DNA from: Comamonadaceae bacterium
GTDB lineage: Bacteria; Pseudomonadota; Gammaproteobacteria; Burkholderiales; Burkholderiaceae_C
NCBI GenBank assembly: GCA_947448735.1
Contig: CANFOS010000015.1
Coordinates: forward strand, 1-64,000
Reading direction: 5' to 3'
Length of the DNA: 64,000 bases
Of the stretch, positions 1 through 9,288 are shown piece by piece. A model generated the notes under the pieces. That model was not told the DNA's origin. It saw only the letters and a list, made by a program, of their open reading frames with translations, and made no database searches. How positions within the stretch are numbered: the first letter of the stretch is position 1; each line of letters begins with the position of its first letter. Made by a program: the position numbers and the translations under genes.

Positions 1-378
1 ATTGTTGGCCTTGCTGACTTTGTCCAGACTGCGCCGGTCTCGTTTGGTCGGGCGGCCGTGCTCGTGGCTGCTGGCGGGCTCAAGCTGGCGTTGTTCCGCG
101 AGCTCACTGCGTAGTTTGAGGCTGGCTTCGGTTTCTTCGTACATCAACTGCGCCTGCGGCGCGCCGCCGCGCTTGTCGCTGATGCTGCGCACCGTCAGTG
201 TGCGGGTCGCCGGCCCCTGGCGCAGCGTGATGGCGTCGCCCACCTTCACCTCCTTGGCGGGTTTGACCTCCAGGTCGTTGACGCGAACCCGGCCTTTGTC
301 AATTTCTTCGGTGGCCAGGCTGCGGGTTTTGTAAAAGCGCGCAGCCCAGAGCCATTTGTCGATGCGTAACTTCTCCAT
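1..378 (-). CDS. hslR: RNA-binding S4 domain protein, Hsp15 type (partial)
   Basis: The minus-strand frame is open from an ATG at 378 through position 1 with no stop, so the C-terminus lies outside the window; 126 residues are visible. It starts MEKLRIDKWLWAARFYKTRS, the classic opening of the Hsp15/S4 family, followed by a short S4 RNA-binding fold (KVGDAITLRQGPATRTLTV) and a basic tail rich in R, K and S. Known Hsp15 proteins bind stalled 50S subunits carrying nascent chains and help recycle them. E. coli Hsp15 is about 133 residues, so little is probably missing. The plus-strand ORF over the same bases is its shadow. Confidence 0.88.
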   Translation of the reverse strand, partial: MEKLRIDKWLWAARFYKTRSLATEEIDKGRVRVNDLEVKPAKEVKVGDAITLRQGPATRTLTVRSISDKRGGAPQAQLMYEETEASLKLRSELAEQRQLEPASSHEHGRPTKRDRRSLDKVSKANN

Positions 379-385
379 CAATGAT

Positions 386-1369
386 TTATTCGGGCTTGAC
401 GTTGTTTTCTTTGACGATCTTGCCCCATCGCTGTGATTCAGCGGCGATCAAACCCGCAAAAACCTGCGGTGTACCTCCGCCCAGCTCGTTGCCCTGCTTG
501 AGCATTTGCTCTTTGATGGCTGGATCAGCCAGCGCTTTGTTCACCGCATCATTGAGCAGTGCCACCAGCGGTGCAGGCATGCCCGCCGGGCCTATCAGGC
601 CTTGCCAGTTCAGCACCTCAAAGCCCGGCACGCCAGCTTCGATCATGGTGGAAATCTCCGGGAACAACGGCGAGCGGGTTTTGCTGGTGATAGCCAGCGC
701 CCGCAGCTTGCCTGAACGTATGGATGGCGCTGCCGTGTACATCTGCTCAAACATCATGTCGACCTGGCCGCCCATCAGGTCGGTGGTTGCGGGTGCGCCG
801 CCTTTGTAGGGGATGTGCGTCATGTTGAGCCCGGCCAGTGACTTGAACATTTCACCTGACAAATGGTGCGAGCCGCCCAGGCCGCCGGATGCAAAACTGA
901 GCTTGCCAGGCTCAGCCTTGGCCTTGGCGATCACATCCTTGACGGACTTGAACGGTGAATTCACCGGCACCATCAGCACCAGCGGGCCCCGCTCAATCAG
1001 GCAAATCGGAGTCAGGTCTTTGATAGGGTCGTAGTTCAGCTTGGCGAACATGTGCACGTTGACGGCCAGCGGGCCAAAGTTGCCCATGCCAATGGTGTAG
1101 CCGTCAGGCTTGGCTTTGGCCACTATCTCTGTGCCAATGTTGCCGCCCGCACCCGGTTTGTTATCAACAATGACGGGCTGACCCAAAGCGGTGGACAAAA
1201 AGCGCCCAAACTGCCGTGAACGCTGGTCAGCGTTACCCGCAGCGGCGTAAGGACAAATCAAGGCGATGGGTTTGTTGGGATAAGCAGCTTGCGCAAAAGC
1301 GCCGCCGATGAACTGGGCGGGTAAAACCGCGGCAGTGCTGGCTGCCTGAACGAAAGCACGACGTTTCAT
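386..1369 (-). CDS. Bug/TctC-family periplasmic solute-binding receptor
   Basis: This 327-residue protein has an N-terminal export signal with twin arginines (MKRRAFVQAAS...) ending near AFAQA at residue 27, which could use the Tat pathway. The mature part opens with YPNKPIALICPYAAAGN and contains the DNKPGAGGNIGTEIVAKA segment typical of Bug receptors of tripartite tricarboxylate transport. Such proteins bind carboxylates or similar small organics in the periplasm. No TctA/TctB membrane genes are adjacent, which is usual for this hugely expanded family in Burkholderiales, so the ligand cannot be assigned. It lies 7 bp from hslR and on the same strand, upstream of it. Confidence 0.9.
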   Translation of the reverse strand: MKRRAFVQAASTAAVLPAQFIGGAFAQAAYPNKPIALICPYAAAGNADQRSRQFGRFLSTALGQPVIVDNKPGAGGNIGTEIVAKAKPDGYTIGMGNFGPLAVNVHMFAKLNYDPIKDLTPICLIERGPLVLMVPVNSPFKSVKDVIAKAKAEPGKLSFASGGLGGSHHLSGEMFKSLAGLNMTHIPYKGGAPATTDLMGGQVDMMFEQMYTAAPSIRSGKLRALAITSKTRSPLFPEISTMIEAGVPGFEVLNWQGLIGPAGMPAPLVALLNDAVNKALADPAIKEQMLKQGNELGGGTPQVFAGLIAAESQRWGKIVKENNVKPE

Positions 1370-1478
1370 GGTGAGGCCTCGAAAAATGTGTCAAAAATCA
1401 ACCGGTTCAATTTACCAGCAGTTGGAGGCAATGCCTCGAAGGCAAATCCTAGGCAAATTCCAAGCCTTGCCTCGCCAC

Positions 1479-2108
1479 TTATTTTGTCCCAAAAATCCTG
1501 TCGCCTGCATCACCCAGGCCGGGCAAGATATAGCCGTGGTCATTGAGCTGGCGGTCAATGGCGGCGGTGTAAATCGGCACGTCAGGATGAGCCAGTTGTA
1601 GCGCCGCGACGCCTTCGGGGCAGGTCAGCAGGCAAACGAACTTGATGGATTTGGGCTTGAGCCTTTTTAACCGGTCAATCGCGGCAATGGCAGAGTTGCC
1701 CGTGGCCAGCATCGGGTCAACGACGATGATGTCGCGTTCGGCCATGTCGCCCGGCATTTTGAAGTAGTACTCGACCGCCTGCAGCGTGGCCGGGTCGCGG
1801 TACAGGCCGATATGGCCCACCCGCGCGCCGGGCACCACGCTCAGCATGCCCTCCAAAATGCCGTTGCCTGCCCGCAAAATGGACACCAACACCAGTTTTT
1901 TGCCGTCAATCATGCGGCCTGTCATGGGTTCCAGCGGGGTTTCAATCTGCACGTCTTGCAGCGGCATGTCACGCGTCACCTCATAGGCCATCAGGCTTGA
2001 CAGTTCATTGAGCAGGGTGCGAAAGGTGCTGGTGGAGGCGTCTTTGCGGCGCATCAGCGTCAGCTTGTGCTGCACCAGAGGGTGGTCAATCAGGTGGAGG
2101 TTTGACAT
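1479..2108 (-). CDS. upp: Uracil phosphoribosyltransferase
   Basis: The enzyme salvages uracil by making UMP from uracil and PRPP in the cytoplasm. The 209-residue product shows the PRPP-binding loop [16 protein letters not shown] and the uracil-binding C-terminus [18 protein letters not shown] start it at the ATG at 2108 ([12 protein letters not shown]); the open frame runs further upstream but that extension has no family similarity and overlaps the preceding ATPase gene. The start is only 7 bp after that gene's stop, so the two are probably co-transcribed. Length fits the family. Confidence 0.95.
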   Translation of the reverse strand: MSNLHLIDHPLVQHKLTLMRRKDASTSTFRTLLNELSSLMAYEVTRDMPLQDVQIETPLEPMTGRMIDGKKLVLVSILRAGNGILEGMLSVVPGARVGHIGLYRDPATLQAVEYYFKMPGDMAERDIIVVDPMLATGNSAIAAIDRLKRLKPKSIKFVCLLTCPEGVAALQLAHPDVPIYTAAIDRQLNDHGYILPGLGDAGDRIFGTK

Positions 2109-2115
2109 CTTGGTT

Positions 2116-3627
2116 TTACCGCCTTTTGCCGAACAAGGAACCGAGTACGCCGCGAACAATTTCTCGCCCAACGGCAGAACCAATGGTGCGCACGGCAGAC
2201 TTGGCCATGCTTTGTGCCAGGCCGTCATGCGCACCGCCGCGTGGGCCAGTGGTGCCAAACAGCACATCTTTCAGGCCACCCATGATGCCTCCTGAATCCG
2301 TTTGCCCAGCCGCTCCACCACCGGCCTGTGTTTGCGCAGCGGCGGCACCAGCCTGAACCCGGCCTTGCAGCTTTTCATAGGCAGATTCACGGTCATGCGC
2401 TTTTTCATACACGCCAGCCACCAGTGAGTTTTGCAGCAGTGCCTGGCGCTGCTCGGTGGTGATGGGGCCGACCTGGCTGCCCGGTGGCAACACATACACA
2501 CGCTCGGTCATGCAGGGCCTGCCTTTGGCATCCAGCAGGCTGATGAGTGCTTCACCTACGGCCAGATCGGTAATGGCGGTTTCGATGTCCAGGCCGGGCT
2601 TTTGGCGCATGGTTTGGGCAGTGGCCTTGACAGCCTTCTGGTCACGCGGGGTGAAGGCGCGCAGCGCGTGCTGCACCCGGTTGCCGAGCTGGGCCAGCAC
2701 CGAATCAGGAATGTCGAGCGGGTTTTGCGTCACAAAATACACGCCCACGCCTTTTGAACGGACCAGGCGCACCACCAGTTCAATGCGTTCGACCAGCACC
2801 TTGGGCGCTTCATTGAAAAGCAAATGCGCTTCATCAAAAAAGAACACCAGCTTGGGCTGCTCCAGGTCGCCCACCTCGGGCAGCTGTTCAAACAGCTCCG
2901 ACAGCATCCACAGCAAAAAAGTGGCGTACAGGCGCGGGGAATTCATCAGCTTGTCTGCAGCAAGGATGTTGATGAGTCCTTTGCCATCGATTGTTTGCAT
3001 GAAGTCGCTGATGTTCAGCATCGGCTCGCCAAAAAACTGGTCAGCGCCCTGGCTTTCGATTTGCAGCAGCCCACGCTGAATCGCTCCCACGCTGGCAGCA
3101 CTGACGTTGCCGTATTGGGTGGTGAACTCGCTTGCGTTGTTGCCCACATACTGCAGCATGGCGCGCAGGTCTTTCAGGTCCAGCAACAAGAGGCCGTTGT
3201 CATCTGCAATTTTGAAAACCAGGTTCAGTACACCCGCCTGGGTTTCGTTGAGGTTCAGCATGCGCCCCAGCAGCAGCGGCCCCATGTCTGAAATGGTGGC
3301 ACGCACTGGGTGGCCTAGCTCGCCAAACACGTCCCACAGCGTGGCGGGGCAGGCGGCGGGCAAGGGCAATTCAAGCCTACGCTCTTTCAAGATACCCGCC
3401 ATCTTGTCGCCGACTTTTCCGACCTGGCTGATGCCCGTCAGGTCGCCTTTGACGTCGGCCATAAAGACCGGCACGCCGATTTTTGAGAAGTTTTCAGCCA
3501 GGGTTTGCAGCGTGACGGTTTTGCCAGTGCCTGTGGCCCCCGTGATCAAACCGTGACGGTTGGCCAGGGCCGGGAGCAGTTCGCAGACGGCGGTAGCGTT
3601 CTTTGCAAGCAACAGGGGCTCTGCCAT
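2116..3627 (-). CDS. HerA-like P-loop ATPase (DUF853 / YjgR family)
   Basis: The 503-residue protein has a Walker A motif GATGTGKT at residues 30-37, a Walker B stretch [12 protein letters not shown] in the middle and a later [20 protein letters not shown] segment, as in the YjgR/DUF853 relatives of the HerA-FtsK helicases. The C-terminus is low-complexity Ala/Gly/Gln followed by a basic GSLFGKRR end. The biological role of this family is poorly known; a nucleic-acid or membrane-linked ATPase is the family expectation, not something the sequence proves. It precedes upp by 7 bp and is divergent from yebC. Confidence 0.85.
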   Translation of the reverse strand: MAEPLLLAKNATAVCELLPALANRHGLITGATGTGKTVTLQTLAENFSKIGVPVFMADVKGDLTGISQVGKVGDKMAGILKERRLELPLPAACPATLWDVFGELGHPVRATISDMGPLLLGRMLNLNETQAGVLNLVFKIADDNGLLLLDLKDLRAMLQYVGNNASEFTTQYGNVSAASVGAIQRGLLQIESQGADQFFGEPMLNISDFMQTIDGKGLINILAADKLMNSPRLYATFLLWMLSELFEQLPEVGDLEQPKLVFFFDEAHLLFNEAPKVLVERIELVVRLVRSKGVGVYFVTQNPLDIPDSVLAQLGNRVQHALRAFTPRDQKAVKATAQTMRQKPGLDIETAITDLAVGEALISLLDAKGRPCMTERVYVLPPGSQVGPITTEQRQALLQNSLVAGVYEKAHDRESAYEKLQGRVQAGAAAAQTQAGGGAAGQTDSGGIMGGLKDVLFGTTGPRGGAHDGLAQSMAKSAVRTIGSAVGREIVRGVLGSLFGKRR

Positions 3628-3704
3628 GGATGTGTCCTCGGGTGAAAAAGTAAAATACAGGCATTAACTGTTTGTAGCGTAAATCAAAATTCTGAAGGAT
3701 TCCC

Positions 3705-4430
3705 GTGGCAGGTCACAGTAAATGGGCAAATATTCAGCACCGCAAGGGCCGGCAGGACGAAAAGCGCCAGCGCATCTGGACCCGCGTGATGCGCGAGATC
3801 ATGGTTGCGGCGCGGCTGGGCGGTGGCGATGTGGCGACCAATCCGCGCCTGCGTCTGGCAGTTGAAAAAGGCAAAGCGGCCAACATGCCGCTTGAAAACG
3901 TCAAATACGGCATCGCCAAAGCCACCGGTAACCTGGAAGGCGTGCAGTACGAGGAAGTGCGTTATGAGGGCTACGGAATTGGTGGTGCTGCTATCATTAT
4001 TGACTGCATGACCGACAACAAAACCCGCACTGTGGCTGAAGTGCGGCACGCTTTTGTCAAGCATGGCGGCAACATGGGCACCGAGGGTTCGGTGGCCTTT
4101 CAGTTCAAGCATTGTGGGCAACTGGTTTTTGCGCCTGGTACCAGCGAGGACACCGTGATGGAAGTCGCCCTTGATGCGGGTGCGGACGACGTGATCACGC
4201 ATGATGACGGTGCGATCGAGGTGCTGACGCCTTACACAGCATTTGAAACCGTGAAAAACGCCCTGGAAGGCGCAGGTTTAACAGCCGAAATCGCTGAAGT
4301 CACCATGCGGGCGGACAACATGATTGAGATGACGGGCAACGATGCAGCGCGCATGCAAAAACTGTTGGACGTGCTGGAAGATCTGGACGACACGCAGGAC
4401 GTCTTTCATAACGCTTCGCTTGAAGACTAA
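3705..4430 (+). CDS. YebC/PmpR-family regulator
   Basis: This 241-residue protein begins [17 protein letters not shown], the signature of the YebC family. It carries the family's acidic central domain ([20 protein letters not shown]) and the C-terminal domain with [16 protein letters not shown]. The start is a GTG at 3705 with an AAGGAT ribosome-binding site 7 bases upstream. Members have been described as DNA-binding regulators and more recently as factors that relieve ribosome stalling at polyproline tracts; which applies here cannot be told. It lies 38 bp ahead of purD on the same strand. Confidence 0.92.
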   Translation: MAGHSKWANIQHRKGRQDEKRQRIWTRVMREIMVAARLGGGDVATNPRLRLAVEKGKAANMPLENVKYGIAKATGNLEGVQYEEVRYEGYGIGGAAIIIDCMTDNKTRTVAEVRHAFVKHGGNMGTEGSVAFQFKHCGQLVFAPGTSEDTVMEVALDAGADDVITHDDGAIEVLTPYTAFETVKNALEGAGLTAEIAEVTMRADNMIEMTGNDAARMQKLLDVLEDLDDTQDVFHNASLED

Positions 4431-4468
4431 AAGCCTCAAATCAAAAGTATAAAAATGAAAGTTGCAAG

Positions 4469-5779
4469 ATGAAAGTTTTGGTTGTAGGCGGTGGTGGCCG
4501 CGAACACGCGCTGGCCTGGAAGCTGGCCCAGTCTTCGAAAGTGCAGGCGGTGTACGTAGCGCCCGGCAATGGCGGTACGGCGCTGGACGGGCGACTGGAG
4601 AACGTCAACATCACCGATATTCACGAGTTGCGGGCTTGGGCCATCACGCAGAAGATCGCGTTGACAGTGGTCGGGCCAGAACAACCTTTGGCCGCGGGCA
4701 TCGTCGATGAATTTCGCGCTCACGGCCTGCGCGTTTTTGGCCCGACCAAAGCGGCAGCGCAATTAGAAAGCTCCAAGGCGTTTTCCAAGGCCTTCATGAA
4801 GCGCCACGGCATTCCCACGGCCGACTATGAGACTTTTACCGACGCTCTTGCAGCCCATGCTTATGTGGACGAAAAAGGCGCGCCGATTGTGGTGAAGGCC
4901 GATGGCCTGGCCGCTGGCAAGGGTGTGGTGGTGGCCATGACGCTGGATGAGGCGCATGAGGCGATCGACTTCATGCTGGCACCCAACCCCGACTTCAATC
5001 CCTTGGGTGTGACGCACAACGAAGGCGGCGCGCGCGTGGTGATTGAAGAGTTTTTGCAAGGTGAAGAAGCCAGTTTTATCGTCATGTGCGACGGTCAAAA
5101 CGTGGCTGCGATGGCGACCAGTCAGGACCACAAGAGGTTGCTGGACGGTGACAATGGCCCCAATACTGGTGGCATGGGCGCGTATTCACCTGCGCCGGTG
5201 GTGACGCCTGATGTCCATGCGCGTGCCATGCGCGAAATCATTTTGCCCACCATCAAGGGCATGGAAAAAGACGGCATCACCTTCACCGGCTTTTTGTATG
5301 CAGGCCTGATGATTGACGCGCAGGGCAAGCCCAAGACGCTGGAATTCAACTGCCGCATGGGCGACCCGGAAACCCAGCCCATCATGATGCGGCTCAAGAC
5401 GGATCTGGTGGATGTGCTGTTGGCCGCCACCTCGGGCGCGCTCGACACCATTGAGCTGCAGTGGGATCGCCGACCGGCGCTGGGTGTGGTGATGGCCGCG
5501 CACGGCTACCCCTTGCATCCGCGCAAGGGTGATGTGATCCATGGTTTGCCCGATCCAAGTCAAGCCAGTGAAGACGCCATGGTGTTTCACGCCGGCACGG
5601 CCACGCAGGCCCATCAGACGCTGCAAACCATCACCTCTGGGGGGCGCGTGTTGTGTGTGACAGCGCTGGGCGCCACGGTCAAAGCTGCGCAGCAGCGGGC
5701 CTATGACGTGGCGCAGGGCATCACATTCGATGGCGCGCAGTTGCGCAAAGACATTGGCTACAGGGCTATCAAGATATGA
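4469..5779 (+). CDS. purD: Phosphoribosylamine-glycine ligase
   Basis: The 436-residue GAR synthetase catalyses the second step of de novo purine synthesis, joining glycine to phosphoribosylamine with ATP. The N-terminal domain has MKVLVVGGGGREHALAWKLA; the ATP-grasp region shows PIVVKADGLAAGKGVVVA and LEFNCRMGDPETQ with the metal-binding Glu and Asn; the C-terminal domain ends with LRKDIGYRAIKI. Length fits E. coli PurD (about 429). No other pur gene is adjacent. It is followed by a GC-rich repeat before hemF. Confidence 0.97.
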   Translation: MKVLVVGGGGREHALAWKLAQSSKVQAVYVAPGNGGTALDGRLENVNITDIHELRAWAITQKIALTVVGPEQPLAAGIVDEFRAHGLRVFGPTKAAAQLESSKAFSKAFMKRHGIPTADYETFTDALAAHAYVDEKGAPIVVKADGLAAGKGVVVAMTLDEAHEAIDFMLAPNPDFNPLGVTHNEGGARVVIEEFLQGEEASFIVMCDGQNVAAMATSQDHKRLLDGDNGPNTGGMGAYSPAPVVTPDVHARAMREIILPTIKGMEKDGITFTGFLYAGLMIDAQGKPKTLEFNCRMGDPETQPIMMRLKTDLVDVLLAATSGALDTIELQWDRRPALGVVMAAHGYPLHPRKGDVIHGLPDPSQASEDAMVFHAGTATQAHQTLQTITSGGRVLCVTALGATVKAAQQRAYDVAQGITFDGAQLRKDIGYRAIKI

Positions 5780-5780
5780 A

Positions 5781-5870
5781 CACCCCCGAAGCGGTCTTAC
5801 GCCCGCCTCGCCCTCAAGGGGGCACGGCTGGTGGCCCGGCAAAGCCGGATTCACGGCGGCCGCTTGAAAG
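5781..5870 (+). repeat. Dispersed GC-rich repeat, family B, purD-hemF intergenic copy
   Basis: This stretch shares its layout with 33921-34016: a C-rich start, a CCTC-AAGGGGG core, then the hairpin GCCCGGCAAAGCCGG and a GCGGC-CGCTTGAAA end. The two copies can be aligned by eye over most of their length, although they lie next to unrelated genes. It fills nearly all of the purD-hemF gap. I know similar GC-rich elements from Comamonadaceae genomes but cannot name a catalogued family. Confidence 0.65.
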
Positions 5871-5891
5871 AATGACTGACGGAGTTTTTTT

Positions 5892-6809
5892 ATGACCATT
5901 CCTATCGGCGACGTGCGCACCTTTTTGCTGGGTCTCCAAACCCGCATCACCAGCGCCATCTCCAACGTCGATGGCAAGGCTTTTGCAGTTGATCGTTGGC
6001 AGAAAGCGCCAGGCGAGCCATTGCAAGGCAACGGGATCACGCAAATCCTGGAAGGCGGCCAGGTATTTGAGCGCGCCGGCTGTGGCTTTTCCCATGTGCG
6101 TGGGCCCAAGCTGCCACCATCTGCCACCCAGCACCGTCCCGAACTGGTGGGTGCGCCGTTTGAAGCGATGGGTGTGTCGCTGGTGTTTCACCCGCGCAAC
6201 CCCTATGTGCCCACCGTGCACATGAACGTGCGCATGCTGGCTGCAACGCCGGTCGATGGCAGCCCGGTGGTGTGCTGGTTTGGCGGCGGGATGGACTTGA
6301 CGCCGTATTACGCGTTTGAAGAAGATGCGGTGCATTTTCACCAGACCTGCAAGGACGCACTCGACCCGTTCGGCGCGGACAAATACCCCCGCTTCAAAAA
6401 GTGGTGTGACGAGTATTTTTATTTGAAGCACCGCGATGAGCAGCGCGGCGTGGGTGGCGTGTTTTTTGATGATTTTCAGGAGTTGGGGCCAGAAAAAAGC
6501 TTTGCCATGATGCAAAGTGTGGCTGATTCACTGATCACTGCCTATTTACCAATCGTGGAGAAACGCTTGGGCACGCCTTATGGTGAACGCGAGCGCGAGT
6601 TTCAGCTTTACAGGCGCGGCAGGTACGTCGAGTTCAACCTGGTGTGGGACCGGGGCACGCACTTTGGCTTGCAGTCGGGCGGGCGCACCGAATCCATCCT
6701 GATGAGCATGCCGCCGCTGGCCAGCTGGTCGTACCAGCGCCCGCTAGAGGCCGGCTCGCCTGAAGAACGGCTGACCAAAGACTTTCTGCCGCGGCGGGAC
6801 TGGGTTTGA
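5892..6809 (+). CDS. hemF: Oxygen-dependent coproporphyrinogen III oxidase
   Basis: HemF decarboxylates coproporphyrinogen III to protoporphyrinogen IX with O2 in heme synthesis. The 305-residue protein contains [36 protein letters not shown] and [20 protein letters not shown], the characteristic HemF blocks that include the conserved His residues. A GACGGAG ribosome-binding site sits just upstream of the ATG. Its stop overlaps the TTG start of nadD, which suggests coupled translation. Presence of the aerobic enzyme fits an oxygen-respiring organism. Confidence 0.97.
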   Translation: MTIPIGDVRTFLLGLQTRITSAISNVDGKAFAVDRWQKAPGEPLQGNGITQILEGGQVFERAGCGFSHVRGPKLPPSATQHRPELVGAPFEAMGVSLVFHPRNPYVPTVHMNVRMLAATPVDGSPVVCWFGGGMDLTPYYAFEEDAVHFHQTCKDALDPFGADKYPRFKKWCDEYFYLKHRDEQRGVGGVFFDDFQELGPEKSFAMMQSVADSLITAYLPIVEKRLGTPYGEREREFQLYRRGRYVEFNLVWDRGTHFGLQSGGRTESILMSMPPLASWSYQRPLEAGSPEERLTKDFLPRRDWV

Positions 6810-7426
6810 GGCACGCTACCAAGCGGATAGGTGTTTTTGGCGGCGCCTTTGACCCGCCGCATAACGCGCACTTGGCGCTGGCAAAAACAGCCCTGGTCGA
6901 GCTGGAACTCGATGCGCTGCACGTTATTCCCACCGGCCAGGCCTGGCACAAACCCCGGACCCTGACCGCGCCTGAGCACCGCCTGAACATGGCCCGGCTG
7001 GCGTTTGGCGACCTGCCGCGCGTGTTGGTCGATGACCGCGAGACCAAACGTGCCGGCCCCACCTTCACCATCGATACTTTGCAGGCTTTGCAGGCCGAAA
7101 ACCTAGGTACGCAGCTTTATCTGATGATGGGAGCGGACCAGTTTTCGGCCTTCAGGCAATGGCACCAGTGGCAGGAGATCTTGCAAATTGCTATAATTTG
7201 CATAGCTGCACGGGCAAGATTTGATGGGTCTGAAGGCCAATTTGATGCTTTAAAGCCGTCTGACATGCGCCTTTTGACACTTCAAATGCCTGAAATGGCG
7301 GTGAGCGCCACCCAAATTCGCCAACTCATAGCGGGCGGATTAGGCGAAAATGATGCGATGGCCAACTTGTTGCCCAGCGCCGTTGCAAGCTACATTGCAC
7401 AGCATCAGCTTTACAAGGCTGATTAA
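6806..7426 (+). CDS. nadD: Nicotinate-nucleotide adenylyltransferase
   Basis: NadD transfers AMP to nicotinate mononucleotide, the penultimate step of NAD synthesis. The 206-residue protein has the nucleotidyltransferase signature [14 protein letters not shown] near the N-terminus and the C-terminal SATQIR motif. The frame starts at a TTG (6806) that overlaps the hemF stop by four bases; no better start is seen, so coupled initiation is likely. Residues about 128-148 ([14 protein letters not shown]...) coincide with a copy of dispersed repeat A, in the variable region before the last motif. Confidence 0.93.
   Translation: MRHATKRIGVFGGAFDPPHNAHLALAKTALVELELDALHVIPTGQAWHKPRTLTAPEHRLNMARLAFGDLPRVLVDDRETKRAGPTFTIDTLQALQAENLGTQLYLMMGADQFSAFRQWHQWQEILQIAIICIAARARFDGSEGQFDALKPSDMRLLTLQMPEMAVSATQIRQLIAGGLGENDAMANLLPSAVASYIAQHQLYKAD
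7190..7250 (+). repeat. Dispersed repeat A, copy inside nadD
   Basis: It opens with the 17-nt inverted repeat GCTATAATTTGCATAGC followed by TGC, then about 20 nt later TGGGTCTGAAGGCCAATTTG. By hand it aligns without gaps to the prmB copy at 32537 at 36 of 55 positions, although the genes are unrelated. The inverted repeat is read in frame as Ala-Ile-Ile-Cys-Ile-Ala. It is in sense orientation relative to the gene. Confidence 0.6.
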
Positions 7427-7448
7427 CTTTATCGATTGAAAACACCGA

Positions 7449-8219
7449 ATGACCACATCACCCGTCAAAACCTCCGCTGCGCTTGAGAAAAAAGACGTTC
7501 AAAAACTCCAGCGCGCCATCGTCGACGGACTGGAAGATGTCAAGGCGCAGGACATCATGGTGTTTGACACCGAGCACATCACCTCGCTGTTTGAGCGGGT
7601 CATCATCGCCTCAGGAACGTCCAACCGCCAGACCAAGGCGCTAGCTGCCAGCGTTCGTGATGCTGTGCGTGATGCCGGTTTTAGCAAGCCGCGCATTGAG
7701 GGCGAAGACAACGGTGAATGGATCATCGTGGACTGCGGTGCGGCGGTTGCACACATCATGCAGCCGACCATTCGCCAGTACTACCATCTGGAAGAGCTGT
7801 GGGGCGATAAGCCTGTCAAGCTCAAGCTGGGCGCACCTGCGCCGCTGGTCAAAGCTGCCAAAGTTGAGGTCAAGCCTGAACCCGAAATCGCGGTCAAGGC
7901 TGGTAAAAAAGTCGCCGGCAAGAAGACTGCAGCGAAAAAAACCGGTGCCAAAAAAACTGCCATCAAAGCACCGGTTCGTATTCCAACCACCACGGTAGAC
8001 CCCAGCTATGTCGGGCGCGTCGGTAAAACCAACGACTGGACCGCCCGGCGCAACGCCACCGAGACAGCGGCCGAGCCCGTTGCCAAGGTGCGCAAGTCGG
8101 CAGCCAAAAATCCAATCGTCAAAGTACCCGTCGCCAAAAAAGTGGTGGCCCAAAAAGTGGCCGCCAAAACGGCCGTTAAAAAAGCTGCACCGAGAAAATC
8201 TGCTCCTCGCAGCAAATGA
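7449..8219 (+). CDS. rsfS: Ribosome silencing factor RsfS with long basic C-terminal tail
   Basis: Residues about 15-122 form the RsfS/Iojap domain ([40 protein letters not shown]). RsfS binds ribosomal protein uL14 and blocks subunit joining when nutrients are short. Family members usually end soon after this domain, but this protein is 256 residues long: from about residue 130 it has a low-complexity tail of Lys, Ala, Val and Pro with repeated KKTA/KKVA motifs, resembling histone H1-like sequence. The tail may add RNA or ribosome affinity (inference). The position after nadD is the standard gene order, and its stop overlaps the rlmH start. Confidence 0.92.
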   Translation: MTTSPVKTSAALEKKDVQKLQRAIVDGLEDVKAQDIMVFDTEHITSLFERVIIASGTSNRQTKALAASVRDAVRDAGFSKPRIEGEDNGEWIIVDCGAAVAHIMQPTIRQYYHLEELWGDKPVKLKLGAPAPLVKAAKVEVKPEPEIAVKAGKKVAGKKTAAKKTGAKKTAIKAPVRIPTTTVDPSYVGRVGKTNDWTARRNATETAAEPVAKVRKSAAKNPIVKVPVAKKVVAQKVAAKTAVKKAAPRKSAPRSK

Positions 8220-8683
8220 GGCTGACGATAGTCGCCGTTGGCCAAAAAGTGCCTGACTGGGCGCAAACTGCTTACGACGACTACGCCAAGCGTTTCCCGC
8301 CAGAAATCAGGGTCGAGCTGAAAGCGGTCAAAACCGAACCGCGCGCCTCCAAAACCCTGGAAACGCTTTTGGCGGCTGAAAAACTCCGTATTGAGGCAGC
8401 GATTGCGCGCGGCACGCATATCGTGGCACTGGACGAACGCGGCAGCCATGTCACCACAGTTGGTCTGGCCGAGCGGCTCAAAGCCTGGCAACTGTCGGGC
8501 GACGATGTGGCGATCGTCATCGGTGGCCCTGACGGGCTGGAAGCAGGCTTTAAAAAAGCCGCACACGAACGCCTTCGCCTGTCTGATCTGACGCTGCCCC
8601 ATGCCATGGTGCGGGTGCTGCTGATTGAGCAGTTGTACAGGGCGTGGAGCATCACGATTAATCATCCTTATCATCGGGAATGA
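8216..8683 (+). CDS. rlmH: 23S rRNA pseudouridine-1915 N3-methyltransferase
   Basis: RlmH is a SPOUT-fold methyltransferase that modifies pseudouridine 1915 in helix 69 of 23S rRNA. The 155-residue length is exact for the family. Visible blocks are [18 protein letters not shown], the SAM-binding knot [16 protein letters not shown], and the C-terminal [20 protein letters not shown] followed by NHPYHRE. The ATG overlaps the rsfS stop (ATGA), so the two genes are translationally coupled; both act on the large ribosomal subunit. Confidence 0.97.
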   Translation: MRLTIVAVGQKVPDWAQTAYDDYAKRFPPEIRVELKAVKTEPRASKTLETLLAAEKLRIEAAIARGTHIVALDERGSHVTTVGLAERLKAWQLSGDDVAIVIGGPDGLEAGFKKAAHERLRLSDLTLPHAMVRVLLIEQLYRAWSITINHPYHRE

Positions 8684-8684
8684 T

Positions 8685-9287
8685 GTGAGCCATTTCGTTT
8701 ACCTTGCGTCTCAAAGCCCACGCCGCAGGCAATTGCTGGAGCAGCTCGGTGTGCGCTATGAATTGCTTTTGCCCGATGACAACGAAGACGCTGAAGCGCT
8801 GGAATCGGTTCTCCAAGGCGAAGCACCTGCCTCATACGTCAAGCGGGTCACACATCTCAAGCTCGACGCTGCTGTCGTGCGTCTCAAACGCAGGCAACTC
8901 CAGCCGGCACCCATCTTGTGTTCGGATACCACCGTCTCCCTGGGCCGCGTGATTTACGGCAAGCCTGAGGGCAATGACGATGCCAAGCGCATGCTGGCTG
9001 AACTGGCTGGCCATACGCACCGCGTATTGACGGCTGTGTCTGTTCAGTCAGGACGCCAGCGCTTTGATGCACTGAGCGTCTCGAAGGTAACCTTCGAGCC
9101 CATGACTGCAAGGCAAATCAGCGCCTATGTCGCCACAGGCGAGCCCTTGGGTAAGGCTGGTGCTTACGCCGTGCAGGGTAGGGCGGCATTGCACATCACA
9201 CGCATTGACGGAAGCTACAGTGGCATCATGGGTTTGCCGATCTATGAGACTGCTGCTTTGTTCAAAGCTGCTGGCATCAAACTTTAA
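8685..9287 (+). CDS. maf: Maf-type nucleoside triphosphate pyrophosphatase (YhdE group)
   Basis: Maf proteins hydrolyse non-canonical or modified NTPs to the monophosphate. The 200-residue product has [20 protein letters not shown] at the N-terminus, [11 protein letters not shown] in the middle, and the C-terminal [20 protein letters not shown] and [10 protein letters not shown]. The pattern resembles E. coli YhdE (dTTP/UTP-specific) more than YceF. I chose the GTG at 8685, one base after the rlmH stop; the frame extends upstream into rlmH but that part is not conserved. The next gene, rng, follows after one base. Confidence 0.9.
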   Translation: MSHFVYLASQSPRRRQLLEQLGVRYELLLPDDNEDAEALESVLQGEAPASYVKRVTHLKLDAAVVRLKRRQLQPAPILCSDTTVSLGRVIYGKPEGNDDAKRMLAELAGHTHRVLTAVSVQSGRQRFDALSVSKVTFEPMTARQISAYVATGEPLGKAGAYAVQGRAALHITRIDGSYSGIMGLPIYETAALFKAAGIKL

Positions 9288-9288
9288 A

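Noticed and set aside
1425..1478. AGGCAATGCCT and nearby AGGCAA/TTGCCT inverted repeats downstream of upp
   Set aside because: Short and without a T-run; not enough for a terminator or an operator.
9127..9288. Upstream extension of the rng frame
   Set aside because: It overlaps maf and lacks similarity to RNase G, whose conserved start is near MQQDILINW.
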